64,000 bases of DNA. Origin: an uncultured Campylobacter sp. (GTDB lineage: Bacteria; Campylobacterota; Campylobacteria; Campylobacterales; Campylobacteraceae). The DNA is taken from positions 34,911-98,910 of the forward strand of contig NZ_CAJPQR010000002.1 in NCBI RefSeq assembly GCF_905372745.1, in the 5' to 3' direction. This document shows positions 1-8,380 of this stretch, in pieces; position 1 is the first letter of the stretch; each line of letters begins with the position of its first letter. Both the position numbers and the translations under genes were made by a program. The notes under the pieces were generated by a model, which was not told where the DNA came from, made no database searches, and worked only from the letters and a program-made list of their open reading frames with translations.

Positions 1-14
1 TTAAAAATTTTCAT
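1..14 (-). CDS. Start of the next minus-strand gene, probably folP (partial)
   Basis: An ATG at 14-12 overlaps the holB stop codon in an ATGA junction and opens a frame reading M-K-I-F before the window ends. In C. jejuni, from memory, the gene after hobA-holB is folP (dihydropteroate synthase), so folP is the likely identity. Only four codons are visible, so this rests on synteny alone. Confidence 0.35.
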
Positions 15-631
15 CTAAGCCCTTTTTCATAAATCATAAGAAGTATCGGTGTAAGAAGCGCGTGAGTTTTGGTATTTAGCTCGGCTAGGCGCACGGCTTT
101 GAAAAAATACTCAAGCTCATCGGCGCTAAATTTAACCCCCTGAGCCGTAGCCTCGAGTACTATCGCGGCGATTAGCTCTTTTAGGTCGTTTTTACCGAGC
201 TTTTCGGAGCGCTCGAGAGCTGATTTTTCATCGATAAACGCGCAAATTTCTTTTAGCTCGAGGCGTTTGTAATCTAACCCCGTTTTTTCTCGCTGCTTTT
301 TTTCAAGCCTATTTTCGGTAACTAGGCGCGAACGAACGGTCGGCAGGAGCATATTTTTCGACTCGCAGGCTATGATAAAAAAGATATTTTTAGGTGGCTC
401 TTCGATGATTTTTAGTAGAGAGTTTTGAGCCTCGACGCGGAAATTTTTAGCGCCTAAAACTAGCAGCTTGGGCTCACTCTCCGCGATATAGGCCTCGGCG
501 GCGACCTCTTTTGCATTTTCTAACAAAAAGTCCTCGGCGAAAAAAAATCTAACCGAATTTACGCCGTAAAGCCCTAAAATTTCCTCTTTTAAGGCTTCAA
601 AATCGCTCGTGATTACGATTTTGCTTCGCAT
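11..631 (-). CDS. holB: DNA polymerase III delta' subunit, short epsilonproteobacterial form
   Basis: Clamp-loader subunit of the replicative polymerase. At 206 residues it is far shorter than the roughly 330-residue enterobacterial protein. The family signature NSLLKIIEEPP is at residues 70-80, followed by LPTVRSR at 96-102, which matches the arginine-containing sensor region of AAA+ clamp loaders. No Walker A P-loop is seen, consistent with delta' not binding ATP. It lies 3 nt after hobA, in the order rppH-lysC-hobA-holB, and its stop overlaps the next gene's ATG. The C-terminal collar domain seems abbreviated, as in other Campylobacter homologues. Confidence 0.88.
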   Translation of the reverse strand: MRSKIVITSDFEALKEEILGLYGVNSVRFFFAEDFLLENAKEVAAEAYIAESEPKLLVLGAKNFRVEAQNSLLKIIEEPPKNIFFIIACESKNMLLPTVRSRLVTENRLEKKQREKTGLDYKRLELKEICAFIDEKSALERSEKLGKNDLKELIAAIVLEATAQGVKFSADELEYFFKAVRLAELNTKTHALLTPILLMIYEKGLR

Positions 632-634
632 AGA

Positions 635-1177
635 TTAGAGTGTTACTTTTGCAAATAAAGCAGCGTCTATGCTCTTATCAAAAAGCCTAAACAACGACAA
701 AAGCTTAATATCTAGTGCGCCGTCGGAGGAGCTGAGATAAAAGCTATTTTGCGCCTGCTCGTCAAAAAGCCACATATAGCTATCGTCCTTACCTTTGGCG
801 ATTTGCGAGCTTTTTTCAGCGCTTTTGCCGACGTAAAAAAACACGTAACCGTTTGGAAAAGCAAGGCTAAGCATGTCTAAAAGCAGCGAGACTTCCTCTT
901 TTGAGCCGATATTTTCAAAAGACGGATAAAGCGCCTTTAACGAGAAAAAAGGTAGCACCGGGCGAGCATTCGTGGGTTTGTTTATATTTTTTAAAAAATA
1001 CTCCTCAAACCAGCCGCGCTCGCTATCGGTTATCAAAATAAACGCGCGCCCTTCGAGTAAAAATTTAAGCTTCGAGGCGAGCAAAGGCGTCCACTCGGTG
1101 CGCCTCTCCTCCATCCAGCTCATCAGCGAGCCCTCCTCGCGGATCGCCTCGAGCGTCCATTTTATAAAATCGCTCAT
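635..1177 (-). CDS. hobA: HobA, DnaA-binding regulator of replication initiation
   Basis: HobA is the epsilonproteobacterial structural homologue of DiaA. It is known to bind DnaA domains I-II and promote its oligomerisation at oriC. The 180-residue protein starts MSDFIKWTLEAIREEG, typical of HobA, and holds the conserved middle segment with PFFSLKALYPSF. Its ATG overlaps the lysC stop by 4 nt and it is followed directly by holB, so two replication proteins sit in one operon with an amino-acid biosynthesis gene. It is found only in Helicobacter/Campylobacter relatives and is a strong taxonomic marker. Confidence 0.9.
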   Translation of the reverse strand: MSDFIKWTLEAIREEGSLMSWMEERRTEWTPLLASKLKFLLEGRAFILITDSERGWFEEYFLKNINKPTNARPVLPFFSLKALYPSFENIGSKEEVSLLLDMLSLAFPNGYVFFYVGKSAEKSSQIAKGKDDSYMWLFDEQAQNSFYLSSSDGALDIKLLSLFRLFDKSIDAALFAKVTL

Positions 1178-2373
1178 TTATCGAGTTTATAAGCTTCGTG
1201 TAGTGCGCGAACGGCTAGCTCGCCGTATTTTTGATCGACGATCATCGAGATTTTTATCTCGCTAGTTGAGATCATTTGGATATTTATGCCTTCGTTTGCT
1301 AGCGTTTGAAAGGCTAGAGACGCCACTCCGGTGTGGCTTTTCATACCTACGCCTACGACTGAAACCTTAACTATCTCGTCGTTGTATAAAATTTCCCTCG
1401 ACGCGCTTAGTTTATCCATGCACTCTTTTGCGACGTGAAGTTCGTTTTGCGGTACGGTAAAGCCAAGATTTGTCGTGCCGTCCTGGCCTACGTTTTGGAT
1501 TATCATATCCACGTTTATATTTTTTTCTGCAAGCGCGGTGAAAATTTCAGCCGCGATGCCCGGCTTATCGACCACGCCTCTTAAAGTTACTCTAGCTTGG
1601 TTTTTATCTAGCGCGATACCGCTTACTAGCACTGCTTCCATACTCTCTTCCTTTGTTATTAGTGTTCCTTCGTTGTGATTAAAGCTGCTTCTGGTGACTA
1701 AATTTACGTTTAGCTTTTTAGCTAGCTCGACCGAGCGGTTTTGCAGCACTTTTGCGCCTAGGCTCGCAAGCTCTAGCATCTCGTCGTAGCTGATTTTATC
1801 TAGCTTTTTAGCCTTTGGCTCGATGCGAGGATCGGTGGTATAAACTCCGTCTACGTCGGTATAAATCTCGCAAAGATCCGCATCTAGCGCGCCTGCGATC
1901 GCCACTGCGCTAAGATCGCTACCGCCTCGTCCCAGAGTCGTTACGTCGCCCTTTTCGTCTATACCCTGAAAGCCCGCTACGACGACGATCTTGCCCGCCT
2001 TTAGCTCATCTTTCATACGCTTAGTATCTATCGCCTCGATCCTGGCCTTAGTGTGCACGCTATCTGTTATGATTCCCGCTAGCCTACCGCTTAGACCAAC
2101 TGCGGGATAGCCTAAATTTATCAGCGCTATCGTTAAAAGCGCGCAGGTAACGCGCTCGCCGGAGCTAAGCAGCATATCCATCGCCACGCCGTCGGGAGCC
2201 TTCGTATAATGCTCGGCGTACTCCACCAGCTGATTAGTCACGCCGCTCATAGCCGAGACCACGACTACGACGTCAGCTCCGCTTTTTTTAGCCTCTATCG
2301 CTCTAGCGGCGACGTTTTCTATCCTCTCAAGCGTCCCTACGCTCGTGCCGCCGTATTTTTGGACGATTAACAT
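1174..2373 (-). CDS. lysC: Aspartate kinase
   Basis: Phosphorylates aspartate at the entry of the lysine, threonine, methionine and diaminopimelate pathways. The 399-residue protein has the N-terminal KYGGTSV substrate/ATP motif at residues 6-12, a central kinase domain with GRGGSDLSA near 150, and two C-terminal ACT domains from about residue 265, the usual site of feedback inhibition. Length fits monofunctional aspartokinases. The start ATG overlaps the rppH stop by 1 nt (TAATG), so translation is probably coupled. The downstream junction with hobA is also overlapping. Confidence 0.96.
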   Translation of the reverse strand: MLIVQKYGGTSVGTLERIENVAARAIEAKKSGADVVVVVSAMSGVTNQLVEYAEHYTKAPDGVAMDMLLSSGERVTCALLTIALINLGYPAVGLSGRLAGIITDSVHTKARIEAIDTKRMKDELKAGKIVVVAGFQGIDEKGDVTTLGRGGSDLSAVAIAGALDADLCEIYTDVDGVYTTDPRIEPKAKKLDKISYDEMLELASLGAKVLQNRSVELAKKLNVNLVTRSSFNHNEGTLITKEESMEAVLVSGIALDKNQARVTLRGVVDKPGIAAEIFTALAEKNINVDMIIQNVGQDGTTNLGFTVPQNELHVAKECMDKLSASREILYNDEIVKVSVVGVGMKSHTGVASLAFQTLANEGINIQMISTSEIKISMIVDQKYGELAVRALHEAYKLDK

Positions 2374-2840
2374 TAGATAAATCCTTTCTCTTTGAAGTAG
2401 CCGATAACCTTGCTATAAATCGGCTTTTTGAAGTGGTTTACGTCGCCTAAAACCTCGCTTGAGTTTATAAATTTGTACTCGTTAAATTCGGGTTTTTTGG
2501 TATTTATATTTATCTTCGCGCTAGGGCGCAGCCGCACTAGAAAATACTTTTGCGTCTGCCCGTCAAAATTATAAAATTTCCTACTCGTCGTGCCCTCGGG
2601 GAAGTCGTAGCTAAGCCACTGCGGATACTCGCTAAGCACGTCTATTTCATCCGTGCCTATCTCCTCTTTTAGCTCTCTTTTTAGAGCTTCTTGCGGCGTC
2701 TCGCCCTCGTCTATGCCGCCCTGCGGGAACTGCCAGATACCCGTCATATCGCATCTTTGCGCGATAAATATCCTGCAATCAAACGGATAAGAAGGCGCGA
2801 GTATGACCGCCGCGACGTTTGGTCTATATTTTTTTTCCAT
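2373..2840 (-). CDS. rppH: RNA pyrophosphohydrolase, Nudix family
   Basis: Nudix hydrolase of the RppH/NudH group, which removes pyrophosphate from 5' mRNA ends and starts RNase-E-type decay. The 155-residue protein has a complete Nudix box at residues 41-63 (GG-x5-E, then REL-x-EE-x-G) preceded by IWQFPQGGI, the RppH signature. It is the first gene of the rppH-lysC-hobA-holB operon. About 200 bp of AT-rich DNA lies upstream and should hold the operon promoter. The divergent partner expected from C. jejuni (hemW) is here 8.8 kb away, past an inserted island. Confidence 0.9.
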   Translation of the reverse strand: MEKKYRPNVAAVILAPSYPFDCRIFIAQRCDMTGIWQFPQGGIDEGETPQEALKRELKEEIGTDEIDVLSEYPQWLSYDFPEGTTSRKFYNFDGQTQKYFLVRLRPSAKININTKKPEFNEYKFINSSEVLGDVNHFKKPIYSKVIGYFKEKGFI

Positions 2841-3043
2841 ATTTTTTCCGAGAATTTTTAATTGCGGATTTTAACGAAAAATAGTTAAGATATAGCTAAA
2901 TATCGAGAGGTTAGCGGAAAAATTTAACGCTTAGGCTTAAAATTTTTATTTAAAATTTAAAATTACGAATTTTACTTTTTGCGGTACATTGTGACGCAGT
3001 AAAATTTGCGCATTTTGCCTGACTATCCGCTAAATTTAAGCCG

Positions 3044-3772
3044 CTATTTTAGCTCCAGTATCGCCCGCACCTCTTCGTCGGTAAACAGACTTGCGCTTTC
3101 GTGCTTTTTGCGTTCAAGCGCGGTTTTGGATTCGGCGCGCGACGTCAAATTCTGTCCAGACTCGTTAAAATCAAACAACGCAGCCTGAGCAAAATCGTCT
3201 GAAACGGCCGTTTTCGCGGCTTCGTTTGAGGTAGCCGCTTTGCTAAACGGAGCCGTTTGAGTAGCTCCGCCAAACACGGAAGCTTCTTGTTGAACGGTAT
3301 TTTGAGCACTTTCGGCTAAAACTGCGGTTTTTGGCGCTTTGCTTAAAGAACCTGTTTGCAAGATAGCCTTTTCCTCGCGGCTTCTCTCTTGATACGGCGC
3401 GAAAACTGGCCCGTCTTGTAAAATTTGCTCCCGAGCAAAAGCAGTTTTTCGCTCGCTCTTAGCCGCTAAATTTGTCTCAAATTCGGCGTTGCCAATCGCC
3501 TGACGCGCATTTTCAAATTTAACGTTTTCGTCAAATTTATCGTCCTGCAAAAACAAAGAGCCGTCGGGCAAAATCTCGTCCCGCTCGTCTTGGCGCGCAA
3601 AAAGCTCGCTTACGTTGATAGCGTCTGTGTTATCCGCGTCTTTACTCGGCGCTTCATTGACGCTTTGTCCGATCTCCTCGATGCCTGTTATACGCAGGCT
3701 TGGCATCACGGCCTTAAAGCTTTGCAAAATCGGCAAAAAAGAGCCGTCAAATCCATCCAAAATCACTCGCAT
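3044..3772 (-). CDS. Hypothetical hydrophilic, repeat-like protein
   Basis: I do not recognise a family. The 242-residue protein begins MRVILDGFDGSFLPILQSF, which looks like a short folded N-terminal segment. It continues as a polar, Ala/Glu/Lys/Gln-rich tract with loosely repeated units of the type E-x2-KTA-x-AREQILQDG (residues about 110-220), and ends in a short acidic helix. No signal peptide or membrane segment is visible. It follows the broken PepSY gene on the same strand after 41 nt and may be the last gene of the receptor/PepSY operon. Several linker codons coincide with AAATTT motifs. The start is supported only by the conserved-looking N-terminus. Confidence 0.6.
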   Translation of the reverse strand: MRVILDGFDGSFLPILQSFKAVMPSLRITGIEEIGQSVNEAPSKDADNTDAINVSELFARQDERDEILPDGSLFLQDDKFDENVKFENARQAIGNAEFETNLAAKSERKTAFAREQILQDGPVFAPYQERSREEKAILQTGSLSKAPKTAVLAESAQNTVQQEASVFGGATQTAPFSKAATSNEAAKTAVSDDFAQAALFDFNESGQNLTSRAESKTALERKKHESASLFTDEEVRAILELK

Positions 3773-3812
3773 ATTTAGCCTTTTTCAGTTTTTTCGAGCG
3801 ATTTTATCAAAT

Positions 3813-4937
3813 TTATCTTTTGAGCCGTTTTAAGCTCATCCAAAAGCCGCTTATAATGAAAAACAAAACCGATGCCGAAGCTAAACAAAATATAAATTTA
3901 CCGACCTGCCCGAAAATTTCGCCCGAATGAATATCTAAAACCGCCGTGCGTATCGTCATAAAACGTGGCATTTGCGCTTTCATATCGGCAAATTTAACGT
4001 CCCTTAAAATTTCGCCGCTCGTAGCATTGATCGCGATTCTATTAAATTCATCGCTCCCATCGCTCGCAATCCCGTATATCGCGCTATATACTTCGTCTTT
4101 CGGATTAAGCATTATGTTAAAAAATTTAAAATTTTCGCCGTGTTTTTGGGTAAAAATTTTAAACATCGCGTCGATCTCCCGTAGTTTGCCTGCATCCTTA
4201 AATCCCAACTTTTGTCTAGGTTCAAATTTTTCAGCTTTGTAAATTTGCTCCTCGCCCAAAATTTTATTCGTTAGTCTTGCTAACCAGTCATAAGAAAAAT
4301 ATAGCCCGCTCGCGCTTATAATAAAAAGTATTACAGCCGTATAGATGCCCGTGCATCAGTGGATCTGATAAAGTAGCGCGTAGCCGCGAACTTTGAAATT
4401 TATCTTTAGCGCCTTTGTGAGCTTGAGTCTGAAAAATGGATAATAGATCAAAATCCCGCTTAGCAAAAGTAAAATGAGCCCTAGCGTGCTAAGTGCCACG
4501 ATTTGCCTGCCGATCTCGCGAGCCCCCTCGCCAAAGGCAAGCTCAAAGCCTAGATTTGTATGTAGGCTTAGCACAACGTTCATTATCCTCTCTTCATAGT
4601 TCTCGCCGACGATTTGTCCGTCATAAGGGCTCAAAAAATACCCTTTGCCGTCTTTGCCCGCGACTTCGATGCTTGTGCCGCCGTCTTTTATGCCGATTAG
4701 CTCCGGCGTGAAGCTGCTTTGCTTCTCGCCGAAAATTTTTAAAATTTCAGAAATTTTTAGGTGAGGTACATCTTTTTGGACGGCGAAAGACTGTCGCTCG
4801 TTAATCGCGTCAAAAATTTCATCGTGATACGAGATGAAACAGCCCGACAAGGCAACTACGAGCAGCGGTAGTGCATAAAGCAGAGATAAAATTAAATGGA
4901 CGTTGAACCAAAAGTTTTTCTTTAAAACTCTCCTCAT
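3813..4937 (-). pseudogene. PepSY-domain membrane protein, interrupted by an in-frame stop
   Basis: Paralogue of the intact gene at 7149-8285. The 5' part (4356-4937) encodes the first membrane helix, the periplasmic PepSY region and the next helices, ending in YQIH. A TGA at 4356-4358 then stops the frame. The same frame continues as CTGIYTAVILFI and the rest of the protein to 3813. The intact copy reads YSLHGFAGVY here, so a single substitution explains the stop; no frameshift is needed. PepSY membrane proteins of this type commonly accompany TonB-dependent siderophore receptors and are linked to ferric-siderophore reduction. A sequencing error cannot be excluded. Confidence 0.8.
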
Positions 4938-4969
4938 CGTTCAAATTTTATCTTTAAATTTTGCTCGAA

Positions 4970-6959
4970 TTAAAAATTTACGTTGAAGCCAAGCTGAAAT
5001 TTACGACCCTCAGCTATGAGGTATCTGGTAGGGTGTTCGTCTATGAATTTCTCGTCAAACAGATTGTAAACGCTAAAATTTATGCTTGCGTTTTTAGTGA
5101 TTTTGTAATTCATCCCTACGTCGGTAACGGCGTAACCCTTAGTTTTTACGTAAACGCCGTTTTTGACCCTGCTCATATAATTCATCTGAGCCCAGAGGTT
5201 TAGGTCTTTACTAAGGTCGTAGTCAAGCCCGGTTTTTATCATATAACGCGGGGTATCGGTTAGAGACTTGCCCTCATTATCGCCTGATTTTTGCTTTGAT
5301 TTAGCGTAAGTATAGTTTGCATGGAAGGCTAAATTTGATAAAATTTTCCAATCTGCGGTAAGCTCAAGTCCGTTTATCTCAGCTTTTCCGATATTTATAT
5401 TTTCATAAATTCCAAAATACGTCTTGCCCTGATATACGCACGTCCAAGTCGAAGGATTATTAAAATCCGCGCCAGAACCCCAGCCGCCGCATCTCACGAC
5501 ACTATCGACCTTGTCTTTAAAGTCGGTATGAAAAGCCGTTGCAGAAAAGCTTAAATTTTCGTTATTATCATACGATGCCCCAATCTCGTAGTTTACGCTA
5601 GTTTCGGGCTTTAGGCTACTTTTTCCCAATCTAATACCGCGCCCGTGGTTTATCGGTATTTTTAACCCTTCGGTTCTGTCGTCGATATTTGGCGTCGTGT
5701 ATCCCGCCGATACGCCGCCCTTAAAAGATAGATTTTCGCTTAAATGATAAACGACGTAGCCGCGCGGCGCGATGTGTCCGCCGTAGTCTTTGTCGTGATT
5801 ATACCTTAGGCCGGCAGTTAGCGTGAGCGCGTCGGTCACGTCAAAATCGTCCTCGCCGAACACCGAAAAATCCCATCTTTTTAGGTGTGCGTCGTCGCTA
5901 AAGCCAGGTTCGTTTTGCGAAGAATCAAGCTTCTCACGGTGATACTGCGCGCCCAGCGTTAAGGTATTTGAGTCAAAAAGATATAAACCTTGGGTATTAA
6001 ATATCGTAGAACCTAGTTTGATATTGCTAGCGGCTTGATCGGAAAATGTTTTCGTAAGCTCGTGCGATAAATAAGTATCGGTAATAAATTTATCGTATCT
6101 GCCGCTGTGGGAGAGAGAAATTTGATCGTCCTTGTCGTTTTCGTGAGTGTTATATCCTAGATACGCCGTCCTACCAAGAATTCTTGAAGTTACATTTTTC
6201 GTGTGCTTATAATCAAGCGTCAAATCGTCGTTTTCAGTGACGTTATACATCAGCTTCGCGCCGAAATTTTTATCCGCATCTTTTGGATTGCCGTAGTCTT
6301 TGGCGTCTTCAAATTTATGAAAATACCGCCCATAAAGCGCGATGCCCAGCACGTCGGGCACGAGCGCGCCGTTTAGATAAAATCCCGTAGAATAGTCGTT
6401 GCCGACATCTTTGTGCTGCGCGGTATCGTAGTATCCGTTTATGTTACCGCTAAGCTCGTTTGAAAATCCCTTCGTGATGATATTTATTACGCCGCCCATC
6501 GCGTCCGTGCTGTATAGCGAGCTCATCGGCCCGCGGATGACCTCCACGCGCTCTATAGCATTTGCCGGCGGAACGAAGCTTTGGATACTGCCTTGCGAGC
6601 CAAACCCCGGAAACGCGCTCTCGCTGGAAACGGGACGACCGTCGATCAAAACTTTGGTGTATTTTGAGTCCATGCCGCGCATTCTGATGTCGCTTTTACC
6701 CTTCATCGAGCTAAATCTAGGCGCGGAATACACGCCGGGCACGTCATTTACGACGTAGGCTACGTCTTTGTGGTTTTTCTTTTCTATCTCATCCTTACTG
6801 ATTACCGAGATCGTCGCGGGCGCGTCTTTGATATTTTGTTCAAAACCCCGTCGCGCTAACGACGGTAACTTCTTTTAGCTCGACCTCAGAGGCCTCCTCA
6901 GCACATAACTGCGTCGCCAAAAGTGCGGCGACGACAAAAGACAAATGTAATCTACGCAT
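4970..6959 (-). pseudogene. TonB-dependent receptor, frameshifted just after the signal peptide
   Basis: Paralogue of the intact receptor at 8381-10342. The reading frame from the ATG at 6959 gives a signal peptide (MRRLHLSFVVAALLATQLCA) and the start of the plug (EVELKEVTVVSATGF), then hits TGA. One base removed from the C4 run at 6846-6849 (G4 on the coding strand) restores GFEQNIKDAPATISVIS and joins the remaining roughly 600-residue plug and barrel, which is open to the C-terminal GFNVNF. The intact copy has one base fewer here. The downstream frame alone lacks a signal peptide, so no exported product is expected unless the tract slips. It precedes the broken PepSY gene, so both members of this module are damaged. 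Confidence 0.82.
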
Positions 6960-7148
6960 TAAATTTTCCTTAAAATAAAATTTATAAGTAAAATTATAAC
7001 CGTAAAGAAATTAAATTTCTATAAAATATTAAGAACCGTTATCTATATCTATTAGATTAATAATAAAATAATTCTTGCAATTTAAAATCTTATCGCAAAC
7101 AACGCATCTGGCGAGTTTTTTGACTGCAGCTGATCAATTTATCAAAAT

Positions 7149-8285
7149 TTATCTTTTGAGCCGTTTTAAGCTCATCCAAAAACCGCTTATAACGAAAAAC
7201 AAAACCGACGCCGAAGCTAAACAAAATATAAATTTACCGACCGCGCCTAAAAAATATCCCGAATGCAAGCTCAAAACCGCTTTATGAATCGCAAAAGGCC
7301 TAGGCATCGAACTTTTCGCGTCGTCAAACCTCGCGTGCCTGATAATTTGTCCCTTGGCGGCGTTTATCGTCATCGTATTTACCTTATCGTCCTCTTCCAG
7401 CCCTTTGTCAAAGTAAAATATCATAAAATTTTCGCCGTCTTCTTGCGTGATGACGTTAAAAAGCTCGTAATCCTCTCTATCTCGTTTAAAAATATCTATC
7501 GCGGCTTGTAAATTTGCTATCTTGCCCTCGTCCTCCAGCGAAAATCCCCTCACCTGCGTAAAGCTCTTTTTTCTAAAAATTTCTTTTTCGCCAAGCGCGT
7601 TATTTACGAGCTTTGCCGCCCAGTCGTACGACCAGTAAAGCCCCGTAACGCTTATAAAAGTCAAAAATAAACAAAGATAAACGCCGGCAAATCCATGCAG
7701 GCTGTATAAAAACGCATAGCCTTTGGCCTTGATTTTTAAAGTAAATGCGCGCGCAAATTTAGTTTTAAAACTAGGATAATAGATTATCAATCCAGATATA
7801 ACCAAGATAACCAAAGCGATAGAGCAAACCGCGACGATATGCTTGCCTATAAGCCGCAACGTCTCGTTTTTGCTAAGTCCAAGGCCTAAGTTAGTGTGTA
7901 AATTTAACATTAGTCCGATAAATTTATCGCCGAAATTTTCGCCTGTTATCTCGCCGGTGTATTGATTTATAAAATACGACTTAAACTCGCCTTTAGCATT
8001 CGTGCCAGATATGCCTAGAGCATGATTTGCGTCCGAGTTAATCTTGTAGTAGCTAAGCGTAAAATTTGGTTCCCTAGCTTTAAAAATATCTAAAATTTCT
8101 CTCGCGCTAAGCTCTTTTTCGCCTCGCTCGACGAAGGTTTTTTGCGAGTTTGCAAGGTCTATAATCTCGTCGTGATAGGATATGACTGCGCCGCTAAGAG
8201 CGACGATAAGCAGCGGCAAAACACAGGCTAGGCTTAAAATCAAATGGACGTTAAACCAAAATTTCTTTTTCTTTAAAAACGGCAT
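7149..8285 (-). CDS. PepSY-associated membrane protein (siderophore-reductase-like)
   Basis: Inner-membrane protein of 378 residues with a PiuB/FoxB-like layout: an N-terminal helix at about 12-33, a periplasmic PepSY segment, a helix pair around 150-220 with conserved His residues (LHTNLGLGL, YSLHGFAG), a second periplasmic part, and a C-terminal helix near 340-365 ending WMSLKRLKR. Family members are thought to pass electrons to imported ferric siderophores. The gene follows the intact receptor with a 95-nt spacer containing a homopolymeric G10 tract on the coding strand. The last 60 codons are nearly identical to the broken copy at 3813, which points to recent duplication or gene conversion. 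Confidence 0.85.
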   Translation of the reverse strand: MPFLKKKKFWFNVHLILSLACVLPLLIVALSGAVISYHDEIIDLANSQKTFVERGEKELSAREILDIFKAREPNFTLSYYKINSDANHALGISGTNAKGEFKSYFINQYTGEITGENFGDKFIGLMLNLHTNLGLGLSKNETLRLIGKHIVAVCSIALVILVISGLIIYYPSFKTKFARAFTLKIKAKGYAFLYSLHGFAGVYLCLFLTFISVTGLYWSYDWAAKLVNNALGEKEIFRKKSFTQVRGFSLEDEGKIANLQAAIDIFKRDREDYELFNVITQEDGENFMIFYFDKGLEEDDKVNTMTINAAKGQIIRHARFDDAKSSMPRPFAIHKAVLSLHSGYFLGAVGKFIFCLASASVLFFVISGFWMSLKRLKR

Positions 8286-8352
8286 CTTTCTCCTTAAATT
8301 TAAACTCGAATTTTAAAAACCGGTAGTGGGGTGGCGATCGCTACGCACCGCA

Positions 8353-8362
8353 CCCCCCCCCC
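8353..8362. repeat. Homopolymeric C10 tract (G10 on the minus strand)
   Basis: Ten consecutive C residues lie 18 bp beyond the receptor stop codon and about 67 bp before the PepSY start, both genes being on the minus strand. Campylobacter poly-G/C tracts of 8-12 are known hot spots for slipped-strand mispairing. This one is intergenic, so any effect would be on transcript processing, read-through or translation of the PepSY gene rather than on a reading frame. It is the longest such run I found in the window. Confidence 0.9.
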
Positions 8363-8380
8363 GCTTAAATACGGCTAAAT

